DNA of 64,000 nt from Tupaia tana (GCA_026018925.1 JAKSZU010000009.1:39825194-39889193); one strand, 5' to 3'; shown: positions 12,489 through 23,245, numbered from the stretch's first letter. A program made the numbers and translations. The notes: generated from the letters alone by a model not told the origin.

Positions 12489-12885
12489 ATAAATAATAAA
12501 TTTTTCAGCAGAAATAAATGAAACAGAGAATAAAAGAAATACTTAGGAAATAAATGAAACCAGACCTGGCTTTTGAGAACAGAAACTAAATTAACACAAG
12601 AAAAACAAAGAAAGAAACTATATAAATTAAATCAACAATGAAACAGACAATATTAAAACAGACATAATAGAAATACAAAACATCATAAGAGAGTATTAAA
12701 AGTGACTATATGCCAACAAACAAGAAAGCCTGAAAGAGAGGAACTAATTTCTGGACACATATAATCTACCAAGATTGAATCAGAAAGACATAGAAATCTT
12801 GAATAGAACAATGACAAGCAATGAAATTCAATCAGTAATAGTCCTCCAACAAAGAAAACCCCAGGTCCAGATGGTTTCACTTTTT

Positions 12886-13143
12886 TTTTTTTTTTGAGAG
12901 GTTTTTGCTATAGGGTGTGTGCGCTCGCCAGACAGACAGAGAGAGACAGAGAGACAGAAAGCGAGAAATCACCCCCCAGGGGGGATGGCCACGCCGCAAT
13001 CCCTTCTCCTCCATTCTCCTCTTGGGATCTTGGGCACGCACGCACACGCGCCCGGCGTGTTTTAAGCCACCAAGTCCGTGATTTGAACTGCGGTAGACTA
13101 CGTGGGAGTCCAGCGACATAGCCATTACGCTAACTGCTGGTCC
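12886..13143 (-). mobile_element. tRNA-derived SINE, young long form
   Basis: CpG-rich copy with near-consensus sequence. Perfect TSD CCAGATGGTTTCACTTTTT at 12867-12885 and 13144-13162, within L1 copy C. Confidence 0.96.
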
Positions 13144-13631
13144 CCAGATGGTTTCACTTTTTAATTCTAAAAAAGTTTTCAAGAAGAGTTAACTCCCATT
13201 TTACTCAAACTATTTCTAAAGATAAAAAATGAAGGAACCCTCCCAGATTCATTCCATGAAACATCTATTATGCTGATCCCCAAAACAAACAGGGATATAA
13301 CAACAACAAAAAAGCTACAGACCAACGTTCCTGATGAATACAGTTGTAAAAATTCTCAACAAAATACTGGCAAATCAAATACCAGATATAGTTTTTGTGA
13401 AAGAGGAGGGTCTGAGGAAGGACATTTGGGTGAGGGACAGGGAGACAAAGCATTAATGACACAAAGAGGTGTGGTATTATTTGTTGAAGATATTTCGTAG
13501 TTTTATAAACAGTACTAGGGAGAAATGTTCACCTGTCAAAATATCCATTTTGTAAGACAAATAATAATGTGATTGAATGTATGGAAGAAAATGAAATGAA
13601 AAAAATAAATAAATAAAAGGGGAAAAAAATG

Positions 13632-13736
13632 GGACCAGTGGATGTAGTAGATGTCGTAGTGGTTACATCACTGGGCTCCCACATGATCAACCATGGTCTG
13701 GTCCTAGACCTGGAAGCTTCAAAATCATGCTGGGTG
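13632..13736 (+). mobile_element. old SINE, 5' half (split by half-L1)
   Basis: Diverged tRNA-like head and first part of the body. It breaks at 13736 where the half-L1 begins, and the 3' half resumes at 16666. The shared bases AAAATCATGCTGGGTG form the TSD of the inserted element. Confidence 0.88.
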
Positions 13737-14580
13737 GATGGAAGCTGAAAATTAGTGCTTTTAGGGAAAAAGAGAAATGAAGATTTTCTGATGAGATTTC
13801 TCTTTCCAGACCACATCTTCAAGTGGAGAGGCTAAAGGGCAAAAGAAAACTGACTCCTCCATGGGAGCTGAGAAATAGTGCTTTCAAGGAATAAGAGAAA
13901 TGACGATTTCCTGCTGAGATTTTAATCTCCAGAACCCATTTTCAAGTAGTAGTAGAGCTTCCTACATCCTTCTCTCTGTCTCTCTCTGTCTCTTTCTGTC
14001 TCTCTGTCTCTGTCTTTTCGTTATTTTATTTTTCATTTTAAAAAAGGTTTTAAAGGATAGTATTTTCTTGCTCTCAGATCCTCCTTTATCTTGTTAATAA
14101 TCCCCTTTTCCTCTCCCATTCAGGATGGGCAAAAGGGTAAAAGAAGACTGACTCCTCCATAGGAGCTAAGAACTAGTGCCATGGGGTATTCATTTCTGGC
14201 TTTTAAAAATAAATAAATAAAAATTTTGTTGTTTTTCTTTTTCTTTTTTTTTCTCTTTTGTTCTCAATTCTCTTTTTTCTTTTCTCTTTCTCTGTTTTCT
14301 TATCCTTTTTCCTATACCTCATCACTTTGCTGCTCAGCCTCCATACACTGAGTATCTAGACAGATCTAAGTTAACCATAACCAAACATCTGAATACTATT
14401 AGGGTCAACATAGTCCTCAATTCCCACTGAATCTGCTGCACAAAGGGAGAAAAACGGAATGGCAAAGAGATTGCAGATCACCTCCTTCAGCACACCTCTG
14501 AATGCTTAGATTGAACTTATAGAAATTAAGAACATATAATCCATCAGATGACAAGGAAACACTTCAGAGGCACAAGAAAT

Positions 14581-15526
14581 ATGAGAAACCAAGAAAATCT
14601 TCTCCCCCAGAGGAAAAGAATAACTCCTTTTCATCCACAGACAGTACAATGGAACTTGCACAAATGTCTGATAAAGAATTTATGATATTCATAGTGACAA
14701 AGCTAGCAAAGATGCAAGGGAAGTGAGACAACGAACTCCGGAAGAGTGAGGAGAAAAGATATGACAAGTTTCAGGAGGTGAGGAAGTTCTTGAATGATCT
14801 GAAAAAGGAAATACACAGCAAAAAAAGAAGCTGTTAGAGATGAAGGGTCTAATACAGGAAGTCAATACGTCCCTTGAAAGTACTAAAAGCAGACTTGATC
14901 ATACAGAAAATCAAATCTCAGATGTAGAATCACTGACCTAGAAAAATCCATCATGAAAACTGAGAAAATAACTCAAAAAATGAGAATAATATATGAGAAA
15001 TACTATATACCATTAAACGTCCAAACATCCAGGTAATTGGCATCCCAGAAGGTAAAGAGACTAATAATGGCATTGATAATCTATTCCATAAAATCCTGGA
15101 AGAAAAGTTTCCAAACCTAGAGAGGCATTCAAAGATCCAGACCCAACAAATACACAGGACCCCAAATAGAATCAACCCAAGAAGATATGCTCCAAGACGC
15201 ATTACAGCCATATTGACCAAAACTACAAAGACAAGATACTAAGATTGGCAAGAGAGAAACATCAAGTTACCTACAAATGATATCCCATTAGGCTAACAGC
15301 AGACCTCTCATTGGAAACTATTCAAGCAAGGAAAGAATGGGAAAACACATTCAAAGTGTTAAGTGAAAAACAATTTCCACCAAGAATACTATACCCAGCA
15401 AGTTTATCCTTCATATGTGAAGAGAAGACAAGAACATTCTCAGATAAGCAATACTTGAAAGAATTTACCAACACCAGACCACTTCTCCAAGAAGTTCCAA
15501 AGCGAGTGCTATATCAGGAAAACTAA
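14581..15526 (+). pseudogene. ORF1 remnant of half-L1 copy 1
   Basis: L1 ORF1-type RNA-binding protein remnant. From the ATG at 14581 it reads into a MSDKEF-type segment in a shifted frame (near 14670), a coiled-coil region (to about 14960), then NLERH and IQTQQI-like residues near 15115-15160. The last 71 codons are open (15311-15526), with the ETIQARKEWENTFKVLSEKQ and PRILYPASLSF stretch typical of the ORF1 CTD. In-frame stops and frameshifts (for example the TGA in AAGTGAGACAACG near 14725) disable it. Confidence 0.82.
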
Positions 15527-15594
15527 AGGCAGATACACAGAAATGAGAGTTGAAAAACCACTAAGAAAATGGCCAGATTAATAGAAGGGAAAAG

Positions 15595-15867
15595 GGGAAC
15601 CAGCAGTTAGCGTAATGGCTATGTCGCTGGACTCCCACGTAGTCGACCACGGTTCGCGTCTCGGACCCGGTGGCTTACAACTCACGCCGGGCACGTGTGC
15701 GTGCATGCCCAAGATCCCGAGAGGAGAATGGAGGAGAAGGGATTGCGGCGTGACCATCCCCCCTGGGGGGTGATTTCTCGCTTTCTGTCTCTATGTCTCT
15801 CTCTGTCTGGCTGGCAAGCACACGCGCTCTATAGTGAAAAAAAACCTCTCTAGAAAAAGAAAAAAAA
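15595..15867 (+). mobile_element. tRNA-derived SINE, young long form
   Basis: CpG-rich, near consensus. Perfect 15-bp TSD AATAGAAGGGAAAAG at 15580-15594 and 15868-15882. It inserted in half-L1 copy 1 just after ORF1. Confidence 0.96.
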
Positions 15868-16474
15868 AATAGAAGGGAAAAGTCTGGAGTAGGGAAAAGT
15901 CCAGAATTTTATTTATCTTCAAGAATTTAAACAGAAAAATCAGACCACAACGGAAGATAAAGTATGAGACTGAACTGGTGAAATAGAATTTTATGACTTT
16001 TGACTAAAACTTCACTGATCTTCTTCTATGCTTTGTTTTCCAGAGTTATGGATTTTCATCTTCTTGAGTTGTGGACAGGTTCATGAACCTACTATTTGAA
16101 CAGAATCATAACCTGTTTCCCAGCTTTAAGTCTTAAGCAAAGTTCTCTTTACATTTTTTATTTTGATTTATTAAAGCTAAATCTGCCTTTCTTGAAATTA
16201 AAAAGTATATATTACAAAATACCTATCTAATGACTGCAGTAAGCTATATAGCTTCAGCTAGGTGCTACCTTATAGTATATTCATTCTACTCAGAATTTCA
16301 AGCCTAAAGTCACACATGTGTTCACAGATATGTATATATCAGCTGAACTTGCTATTGAAAGTAGCTAGATTAACTAAGATATTTTGTCAGTCAATAAAAT
16401 GTGGGGTGTGGGGAAGGGAATGGGAAGAAACTGCAGATACAAGAGATAGTGTGGGAAATGGCAGAGGGTGAAAA

Positions 16475-16477
<3 letters not shown>

Positions 16478-16516
<39 letters not shown>
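16478..16516. repeat. (TA)n microsatellite
   Basis: About 39 bp of pure TA inside the 3' part of half-L1 copy 1. The second copy lacks it at the equivalent position, so it grew after insertion. Confidence 0.95.
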
Positions 16517-16523
<7 letters not shown>

Positions 16524-16665
16524 ATGAAACAAGAAATGGAAAATTATTTGTTGACAACAAAATGTATGATTAAGCAACTATACAGTGTATTCTGGATGGG
16601 AAATCACATATTGTGCACTGTGATGATGCTCAGTGAATGAATATAAAATAAATTAATTAATTTAA

Positions 16666-16786
16666 AAAATCACACTGGGTGCATGTGCATGAGTGCCAAA
16701 GATTTTTCACTTTCCCTCTCACTGTGTCTGTCTCTCTCCAGCGAGCACATTTGCCCTATGGGAAAAACCTCTAAAAAAATTACACA
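16666..16786 (+). mobile_element. old SINE, 3' half
   Basis: Resumes the SINE interrupted at 13736 with CACTGGGTGCATGTGCATG and continues into the CT-rich part and A tail. The central GAGAGGAGAATGGAGG block is absent, so this is an internally deleted variant. Confidence 0.85.
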
Positions 16787-17046
16787 TGGGGCCAGCAGGT
16801 AGCATGATGATTAAGGTGTTGGATTCCCACATGGCTGACCATGACTTCAGTCTTGGATATAGTGACTTAATCCTGTACCAGGTGTATGTGCGCATCCATG
16901 ACCAAAATTGCAAGAGGAGAATGGAGGAGAAAGGACTAAGGGGTGGTCATTCCCCATGAGAGGTGATCTCTCACTTTCCCTCTCTCAGTCTCTCTTTGTC
17001 TCTCTCCAGTGAACACACATACCCTATAGCAAAAACCTATATAGAG
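16787..17046 (+). mobile_element. tRNA-derived SINE, older long form
   Basis: GGGGCCAGCAGGTAGCATGA head and full body. The TSD seems to be an A-rich AAAAAAATTACAC-type site at about 16773 and 17047. It inserted in the A tail of the previous SINE. Confidence 0.88.
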
Positions 17047-17049
17047 AAA

Positions 17050-17515
17050 AAAATTATACACCATTACCGGGCAGGCTTTATTACAGGCATGAAAGGGTGG
17101 TTCATCATGCCCAAAATAATAAATGAAATACATCTTATTAATAGATGGAAAGATAAAAACCATGTGATCATAGCAATCAATTCAGACAAAGCATTTGATA
17201 AAATACAACATCCCTTCAGTATTAAGACCCTCAGGAAAATCAGCATACAAGGAAAATTTCTCAATACAATAAAAGAGATATATGAAAAACCCATAACAAA
17301 CATCATACTGAATGGGGAAAAACGGAAACCTTTTCCAATAAAAACTGAAACAGAACAAAGCTGACCACTTTCTCCACTCCCTTTCAGTATAGTACTGGAA
17401 GTCCTAGCCAATGCAATCAGATAAGAGAATAAAATAAAAGACATTCAAATAGGGAAAGAAGAAGTGAAATTATTTCTATTTGAAGATGACATTATTATAT
17501 ATGTGGATCACTGAA
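17050..17515 (+). mobile_element. L1 RT-domain fragment
   Basis: Plus-strand fragment encoding RT motifs: [10 protein letters not shown] at about 17188-17217, [21 protein letters not shown] at 17302-17364 with one stop just after, and FEDDIII in place of FADD near 17480. Frames are broken. Confidence 0.85.
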
Positions 17516-17533
17516 AAGAATTCCTCTCCCCTC

Positions 17534-17633
17534 CATGAAACCTCCATATTGTTCTCCACAGCGGCTGAACCAGTTTACATTCTCACCAGTAATTTAGGAG
17601 TTTCCCTTTCACCACTTCTCTACCAGCACTTAT
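17534..17633 (-). mobile_element. displaced L1 ORF2 3' segment
   Basis: About 100 bp matching (complement) the ORF2 C-terminal region also seen at 4170-4275. It abuts the 3' tail of the next L1 (17634), which lacks just this segment. See the finding on rearrangement. Confidence 0.75.
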
Positions 17634-19122
17634 TTTTTAATTTTATTATTTTATTATTTTTATACATTCAATCATTATATATCATTTAACTTGTAGACAG
17701 AATCTACCCAACATTAAATACACCTCAGATCAGTCCAGTTGAGAATACCATACTTGACATCATCAACAGATAATAAACAAATTCTGTGTCCCACAATGTC
17801 TTGCCTCTCTATTTTTTCTCCCTAATTACCTTTTCTATTACTCTACCCCTCTCCCACCCTCCTTCCAAACTGTCTCCAGTGTCTATAACTATCTTCAATG
17901 CTTTTATGTCCTCCAATCTTTCAATCTCTCCCATAGAGTGTGGACAGTCAGTCACTTAACATATAAATTGAGCCATACATGTCTCTCTTTCATAGCCTGA
18001 CTCACTTCACTCAGCAATAAATTTTCAATATTTGTCCACTTTTTTTTTTTTTTTGGAGAGGTTTTTCGCTATAGGGCGCGTGTGCTCGCCAGACAGACAG
18101 AGAGAGACATAGAGACAGAAAGCGAGAAATCATCCCCCAGGGGGGATGGCCACGCCGCAATCCCTTCTCCTCCATTCTCCTCTCGGGATCTTGGGCACGA
18201 ACACACACGCGCCCGGCGTGAGTTGTAAGCCACCGGGTCCGAGACGCGAACCGCGGTCAACTACGTGGGAGTCCAGCGACATAGCCATTACGCTAACTGC
18301 TGGTTCCCTCCACTTTCTATCAAATATCAGGGTCTTGTTTTTTATGGCTGAATGGTATTCCATGGAATATATGTGCCACACTTTTTCAATCCTTTCATCT
18401 GTTTGTGGAAATTTGGGTTGGTTCCATGTTTTAGCGATTGTGAATAATGCCACAATAAACAGATGTGCAAGCACTTTTCTACTGATCATTTAATCTTTAT
18501 CATTCTCACTAGGGTTACATGATATGCCATTGTGGTTTTGATCTGCATCTCCCTTATGATGAGAGACGTTGAGCATTTTTTCATATGCCTTTTGGCTATT
18601 CATATGTCTTCCTTAGAGAGTGGGTTTTTTTCCGAAAAATTATCCCATTTTTTTAATAAAGTTGGTCATCTTTTTTTGGAATGGCTGTTTGAGTTCCTTG
18701 TGTATTCTGGTTATCAATCCCTTATCTGATGCATAGTTTACAAAAATATTGTCCTATTCTGAGGGCTGTTGATTCACACTAATTACTGCATTTTTTGTCA
18801 TGCAGAAACGTCTTAATCAGTTGTAATCCCACTTGTCTGTTTTTGGAATTATTGACTGTGCTTTGGGGGTCTTACTTAAGAAGTCTTTGCCTACCCCAAT
18901 GTCTTCCAGAGTTTCTCCGATGTTTTCCAACAGTAGTTTTATAGTTTGAGGTCTTAGGTTTAGATATTTGATCCACCTTGAGTTGATTTTTGTCAATGGT
19001 GAGAGGTAGGGGCTCAGATTCATCTTTCTGCAGGTCAATATTTAGTTTTTCCAGCGCCATTTGCTAAAGAGGTTTTTCTTTTTTCCGCTATATTGACTGG
19101 TTGTCAAAAAATAATTTGTTGT
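17634..19122 (-). mobile_element. 5'-truncated L1 (3' UTR and ORF2 C-terminus)
   Basis: Minus-strand L1. The 3' UTR is at 17634-18035, then ORF2 C-terminal coding (MWHIYSMEYHSAIKNK region at 18330-18400; [10 protein letters not shown] region near 18880-18900), ending near 19122 where it is 5' truncated. A SINE is inserted at 18043-18308, and about 180 bp around 18487 is deleted relative to 4090-4285. Confidence 0.88.
18043..18308 (-). mobile_element. tRNA-derived SINE, young long form
   Basis: Near-consensus CpG-rich copy with a poly(T) start. Short TSD TCCACTTT at 18035-18042 and 18309-18316 in L1. Confidence 0.95.
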
Positions 19123-19276
19123 GGGACCAGCAGTTAGCTTAATGGCTATGTCGCTGGACTCCCATGTAGTCGATCACAGTTCAAGTCCCGGACCTGGTGA
19201 CTTAAACTCATGCCAGGCGTGTGTGCGTGCATGCCCAAGATCTCTATTCTCCTGAGAGGAGAATAGAGCAGAAGCT
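19123..19276 (+). mobile_element. SINE truncated at 3' end, with palindrome
   Basis: Good head (GGGACCAGCAGTTAGCTTAA) and first half of body. A 12-bp arm palindrome (19242-19268) replaces the usual CCCGAGAGGAGAATGGAG text. The copy then ends at about 19276 without the hairpin block, CT stretch or tail. Confidence 0.9.
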
Positions 19277-20690
19277 AAAATCTTTTAAATGTTTCCTGAT
19301 AGATTTCTAACAAAATATAAATAAGTAAAATAATAATTTCTTTTACCATTTCTCCATCTAAATATTTTTATTTGTCATGTAAAATTCCAAGTTGTTGTAT
19401 AGCTGGTTAAAATTACAAGTACAGGCACAATTAAAAATTATTTGTATGATGTTATTGGACATTTAATTCTGACTTCAGACAACTAATTTTATTTATTCTA
19501 CTTGGCTATTGAGAGGAAACATCTTATCAAATTCACTGCTTTTGCCGAAAACATCATTCACTATTTTATGTTTCATTATTTAAAAGTATTTTATTGTAAT
19601 TTTTGATTTACATAAAATAGTTGTTACTTATAATTTATGAATGTTTATCATTTTGCTTTTAGAGCAAATTGCAATTACTATTTATCATGAAATTTTATAT
19701 ACCCTCTTCCCATTTCTTTTTTACTTTAATGTTCTTGTTGTATTATTAGCTTCATTTTACTCAATTCTGCATCAGTAGTGTTCCTTCATTTTAAATTTTA
19801 ATTTGCTCATACTTTTTTTTAAACTAGAAAAATAATTTAAATATATTTAAAATAATAAGTACTTAAATTTAACAGCCAATTATGGCTTACATGGTATGAC
19901 TATAAATTATATTCACTGCATAGAATATGTTAATAAACCTTATGTCATTACAACATTATGTCAGTGTGTGGAATAAATCATTTGAACTAAATCTATTTCT
20001 TGACACTGAATAAATCAATGATGTGATTATGTGTAATACTAGAAATGACACATGCATGTGACATGCACACTCTAACATAAGAATAGTATCATTCTTATTT
20101 ACAAAGAAATTATAAAAGTGAAATGTAGTCCTACCAAAACAATAAAATCTATTTAACAGAAAACACATTTTGTACTGCTTTATGTTTAAAATAAAATTTA
20201 ACATTTTAGTCTCTCAGTTATACTGAACAATACAGGTGTCAAGTGTCAACACTATTTCTGATATTACATAATGTGATTCATCTGCTGCTATGTATAATAT
20301 TTCCACTGTCTATTTATTCCATTATCTGGTCAATCAAAAGAAAAATGTCAATCAACCTGGTTATTACAGGTAGTTGTTGAGACTGCATTTAGTTTCCTGT
20401 ACTTGCTACCAAACTTTTGCATTGACTATTTATCAATCATACTTGGACAGTAGATAATCTATGAATTTAGTCTCAGAATACCAGCACGATAACAATAATT
20501 ATCAATTCATGTGGGGGAAAATAATCCTTCCATATATTCAATAACATTTGTCAAAAGAGAAATGATTGGGGGGAAATGTCATATCAGACATCAAAACACT
20601 TTAGAACTACATATTGTAGTATTTAATTCTCTTTACTCTCTTTTTAAAAATGTCATGACAGAACATGTGTATGGTGGAGTTGGAGGAGGA
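19277..20690. other. AT-rich DNA, no gene recognised
   Basis: Low-GC sequence with stops in every frame. No SINE, L1 or coding signature seen. The longest ORF, at 19956-20204 on the minus strand, has no domain-like pattern. Confidence 0.5.
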
Positions 20691-20694
20691 AGAG

Positions 20695-20893
20695 ACATGA
20701 CCCTTCGTAGGGTCTAGTCACCCAGGGTCTCCTTCCTTCAGTCCTCTTGCTTATAAGATCTTGGGCACTTATGCATGTGTCTGGAGAATGACAAGCTGAA
20801 ATTTCTGGGGATTCAAATCACAGTGACCATTTTGGATTCGGCTTCTTTTGAGCAACACATTAGTGTTGTGCCACAGAGCCAGTCCTACATGGT
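20695..20893 (-). mobile_element. ancient divergent SINE
   Basis: Reverse strand reads a tRNA-like head (ACTGGCTCTGTGGCACAACA) and a body with GTGCCCAAGATCTTATAAGC, resembling 47570-47815. Strongly diverged, no TSD. Confidence 0.7.
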
Positions 20894-20983
20894 ATAAATC
20901 ATCATGATATTGGCACAAGAAGACTACTATTCAACACATAGATGTGATTAATTAACTATTCACTTTGAAAAAAAAAAAGGTAG

Positions 20984-21225
20984 GGTTGGCATGTGGTATG
21001 AAGGTTAAGGCACTGGATCCCACATGGCCAAATCTGTGGTTCAAGTTTCAGACTCTGTGGCTTGAAAGAACTTACTGGGCATGTATGTGTGCATGTCCCA
21101 AATCCTGAGAGGAGAATGGAGGAAAAAGGATTGCAGTGTGGCCATTCTCCCTAGGGAGTGATATCTCACTTTCCCTGGTTCTCTGTCTCTATCTGTCTCT
21201 CTCTGGTGTGGAAAAAATCCAAATA
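20984..21225 (+). mobile_element. tRNA-derived SINE, older long form
   Basis: Diverged head (TTGGCATGTGGTATGAAGGTT), recognisable GAGAGGAGAATGGAGG block, CT-rich stretch and short A tail. Confidence 0.88.
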
Positions 21226-21229
21226 GATA

Positions 21230-22235
21230 CAAAAGGAAAAAGTAGATCTTTATTTCATCCCATGTGCAAAAAACTGCAGATGAATTAAAGCGTTAAACTT
21301 ACAATTACAAAGCTGCAAATTTTTAGAAAAAACAATTATCACAGAGGGAAAGATGCAAAACAAATGACTTGAAAGTGAAGGTTGATAGATATTTTTCTGC
21401 ATTAAAAAGTAGACTATTTAGGGGCCAGCAGGTGATGTGGTGGTTAAGGGCACTGAGCTCCCACATGACTGACCATGGTTCAAGTCCTAGACCTGGCAGC
21501 TTGCTTTCTCACTTTCCCTCTCTCTCTTTCTCTCTCACTCTGTTCCTCTATGGTCAAATTAAAATAAAATAAATAAAGATAAAATAACATAATTCTTTAA
21601 AACACAAAACAAAAAAATAGTATTTGTTTTAAAAAATAAAAGTAGAATATTTTATGTAATAAAAGTGACTAGCAAAAACAGAAAAAATAAAATTGGGGAA
21701 TAAAAACTAAACAAGTTTGAGAAATATATCTGCCACATGAATAATAAACTAAGGATCAGCATTCAAAATACACAGGACTGCTGCAAATCAACAATAAAAA
21801 CTAGAAAATTTGGGAAAAGATATAAACAGAAAATTCAAAAAAATGATAACTAATGGTCAATAAGCTATAAGATATTAAACTCCCAAAATAATTGGAAAAA
21901 TATGCTAAATATATTTAAATATGTTAAATATATTAAAATAAAAATGACACTTAACTTTATGCTTGATACCATTTTAAAAGACATGATATCCAGTTTTGGC
22001 TAGGACATTTATGGGTATTTCCATGCACAATTGGTAACAGTATATTAATAAATTTAACATAGCCTTTGGTATAGCAATTCATCAGTATGTATAAAGCTTT
22101 TAAATTGCATAACCTTTGACCTTGCAATTTTCTTAAGAGCCTGTTCTGAATACATATGTGTCTGTGTGTGTATCAAGTACACAAAATTTAACAAGGATAT
22201 TTATTTCAATATAGTTAATTAACATTTGTATGTGT
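21230..22235 (+). mobile_element. old L1M-type LINE fragment
   Basis: Heavily mutated L1 ORF2 C-terminal and 3' region. It includes a stretch matching the 'remaining ORF2 after the RT' pattern (21650-21880) and a later CCTTTGACCTTGCAATTTTC-type motif near 22110. A short-form SINE is inserted at 21419-21600. Subfamily not resolved. Confidence 0.65.
21419..21600 (+). mobile_element. SINE, short form
   Basis: tRNA-like head (GGGGCCAGCAGGTGATGTGG to CCTGGCAGCTT) joined directly to a CT-rich run and an AAATAAAATAAATAAAG tail. The central body and hairpin are absent. Confidence 0.88.
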
Positions 22236-22243
22236 ATCTAATA

Positions 22244-22305
22244 GTGAATACACATACACACACACACATATATGTATATATATATACATACATATACATA
22301 TACAC
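22244..22305. repeat. mixed (CA)n/(TA)n microsatellite
   Basis: Alternating purine-pyrimidine low-complexity tract before a SINE. Confidence 0.85.
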
Positions 22306-22357
22306 ATAGTGAGTATATGCATTTATCCATATTTACTATTTAAAACAATGCCTGAAT

Positions 22358-22682
22358 TGGGGTTAGCAAGTGGTGTGGTGGTTAAGGTGTTGGACTCCCA
22401 CATGATTCACTGTGGTTCAAGTCCCTCACTTAGCAGCTTAAAAATCATGCTGGGAACGTGTGCCCCAAATCCTCATGCCAGGCTCATGTGTATGTGTGCC
22501 CAAAATTCCTATGCCAAGTATGTATGCATGTGTGCCCAAACTCCCAAGAGGAGAATGGAGGAGAAGGGATGTGACATAGCCATCCCCCCAGGGGGGAGGT
22601 GTCTCACTTTTGTTCTCTTTCTCTTTGTTTCTATTTGGTAAACACATGCACCTTATGGCAGAAACCAAAGGGAAAAAAATGC
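22358..22682 (+). mobile_element. SINE with internal triplication
   Basis: Complete older copy. The part around CATGCCGGGCACGTGTGC...GCCCAA is present three times (about 22445-22472, 22473-22510, 22511-22545), making the copy about 70 bp longer than normal. Confidence 0.9.
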
Positions 22683-22715
22683 CCAAATCAATATCCTTTT
22701 AAACTTTTTATTCCT

Positions 22716-22965
22716 GTTTGTTGTTGTTTTTTCTTTGCTATAGGGCACGTGCGCTCACCAGACAGACAGAGAGACAGAAAGTGAGAAATCACCCCCCGGG
22801 GGGATGGCCACGCCACAATCCCTTCTCCTCCTTTCTCCTTTCGGGATCTTGGGCATGCATGCACACGCGCCTGGCGTGAGTTTTAAACCACTGGGTCTGG
22901 GACTTGAACTGCGGTCGACTACATGGGAGTCCAGTGACATAGCTATTACACTAACTGCTGGTCCC
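22716..22965 (-). mobile_element. tRNA-derived SINE, long form
   Basis: Starts GCTATAGGGCACGTGCGCTC and ends CTAACTGCTGGTCCC. The flanks ATTCCTGTTT (22703 region) and ACTCCTGTTT (22970 region) look like the TSD. Confidence 0.93.
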
Positions 22966-22969
22966 TGTA

Positions 22970-23197
22970 CTCCTGTTTCAAATAGTGAATGACAGAAAAT
23001 ACTTCAGATGCCCACCCTTAAAGGACTGCATAGAATGAGTATTTGTCTACATATAAAACTTAAGAAGTACTATGTTACCATTTAAAGGTAAGGTAAGACT
23101 ATAAACAATTGACATTCAAATAGCTGAAAAATGTATTGTCAAATGGAAAGTAAGCTCCAGAATATTGCATATAGTGTAACTGAACTTTGTAAAGTAC

Positions 23198-23245
<48 letters not shown>

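Larger units (their letters stand above)
10889..13628 (+). mobile_element. L1 copy C (ORF1 3' end to 3' UTR, internal deletion)
   Basis: Plus-strand L1 that starts in the ORF1 C-terminal domain (10889-11047) and passes the ORF1-ORF2 spacer. It carries the ORF2 endonuclease (about 11130-12050) and the start of the RT domain (to about 13380). The sequence then jumps straight into an L1 3' UTR (13385-13628), recognisable by a segment matching the 3' end of the L1 at 35.5 kb and by a final A-rich tail. Most of the RT and the ORF2 C-terminus are therefore deleted. Two SINEs and one tiny L1 3' end are inserted in it. No ORF is intact. Confidence 0.85.
13737..16665 (+). mobile_element. ORF1-only L1 derivative ('half-L1'), copy 1
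   Basis: A complete retroelement of about 2.65 kb after removing a SINE. It is flanked by AAAATCATGCTGGGTG (13721-13736) and AAAATCACACTGGGTG (16666-16681). The order is: two tandem units of about 128 bp (13738-13957); pyrimidine-rich 5' UTR (to 14580); broken ORF1 (14581-15526); a middle part with no similarity to ORF2 that I can see (about 15527-16330); and a 3' part resembling an L1 3' UTR with a final A/T-rich tail. A second copy lies at 27451-30233 on the other strand with the same order, so the lack of ORF2 is a property of the family and not one deletion. Elements of this design are known as HAL1. Such an element must borrow ORF2p in trans. Confidence 0.85.
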
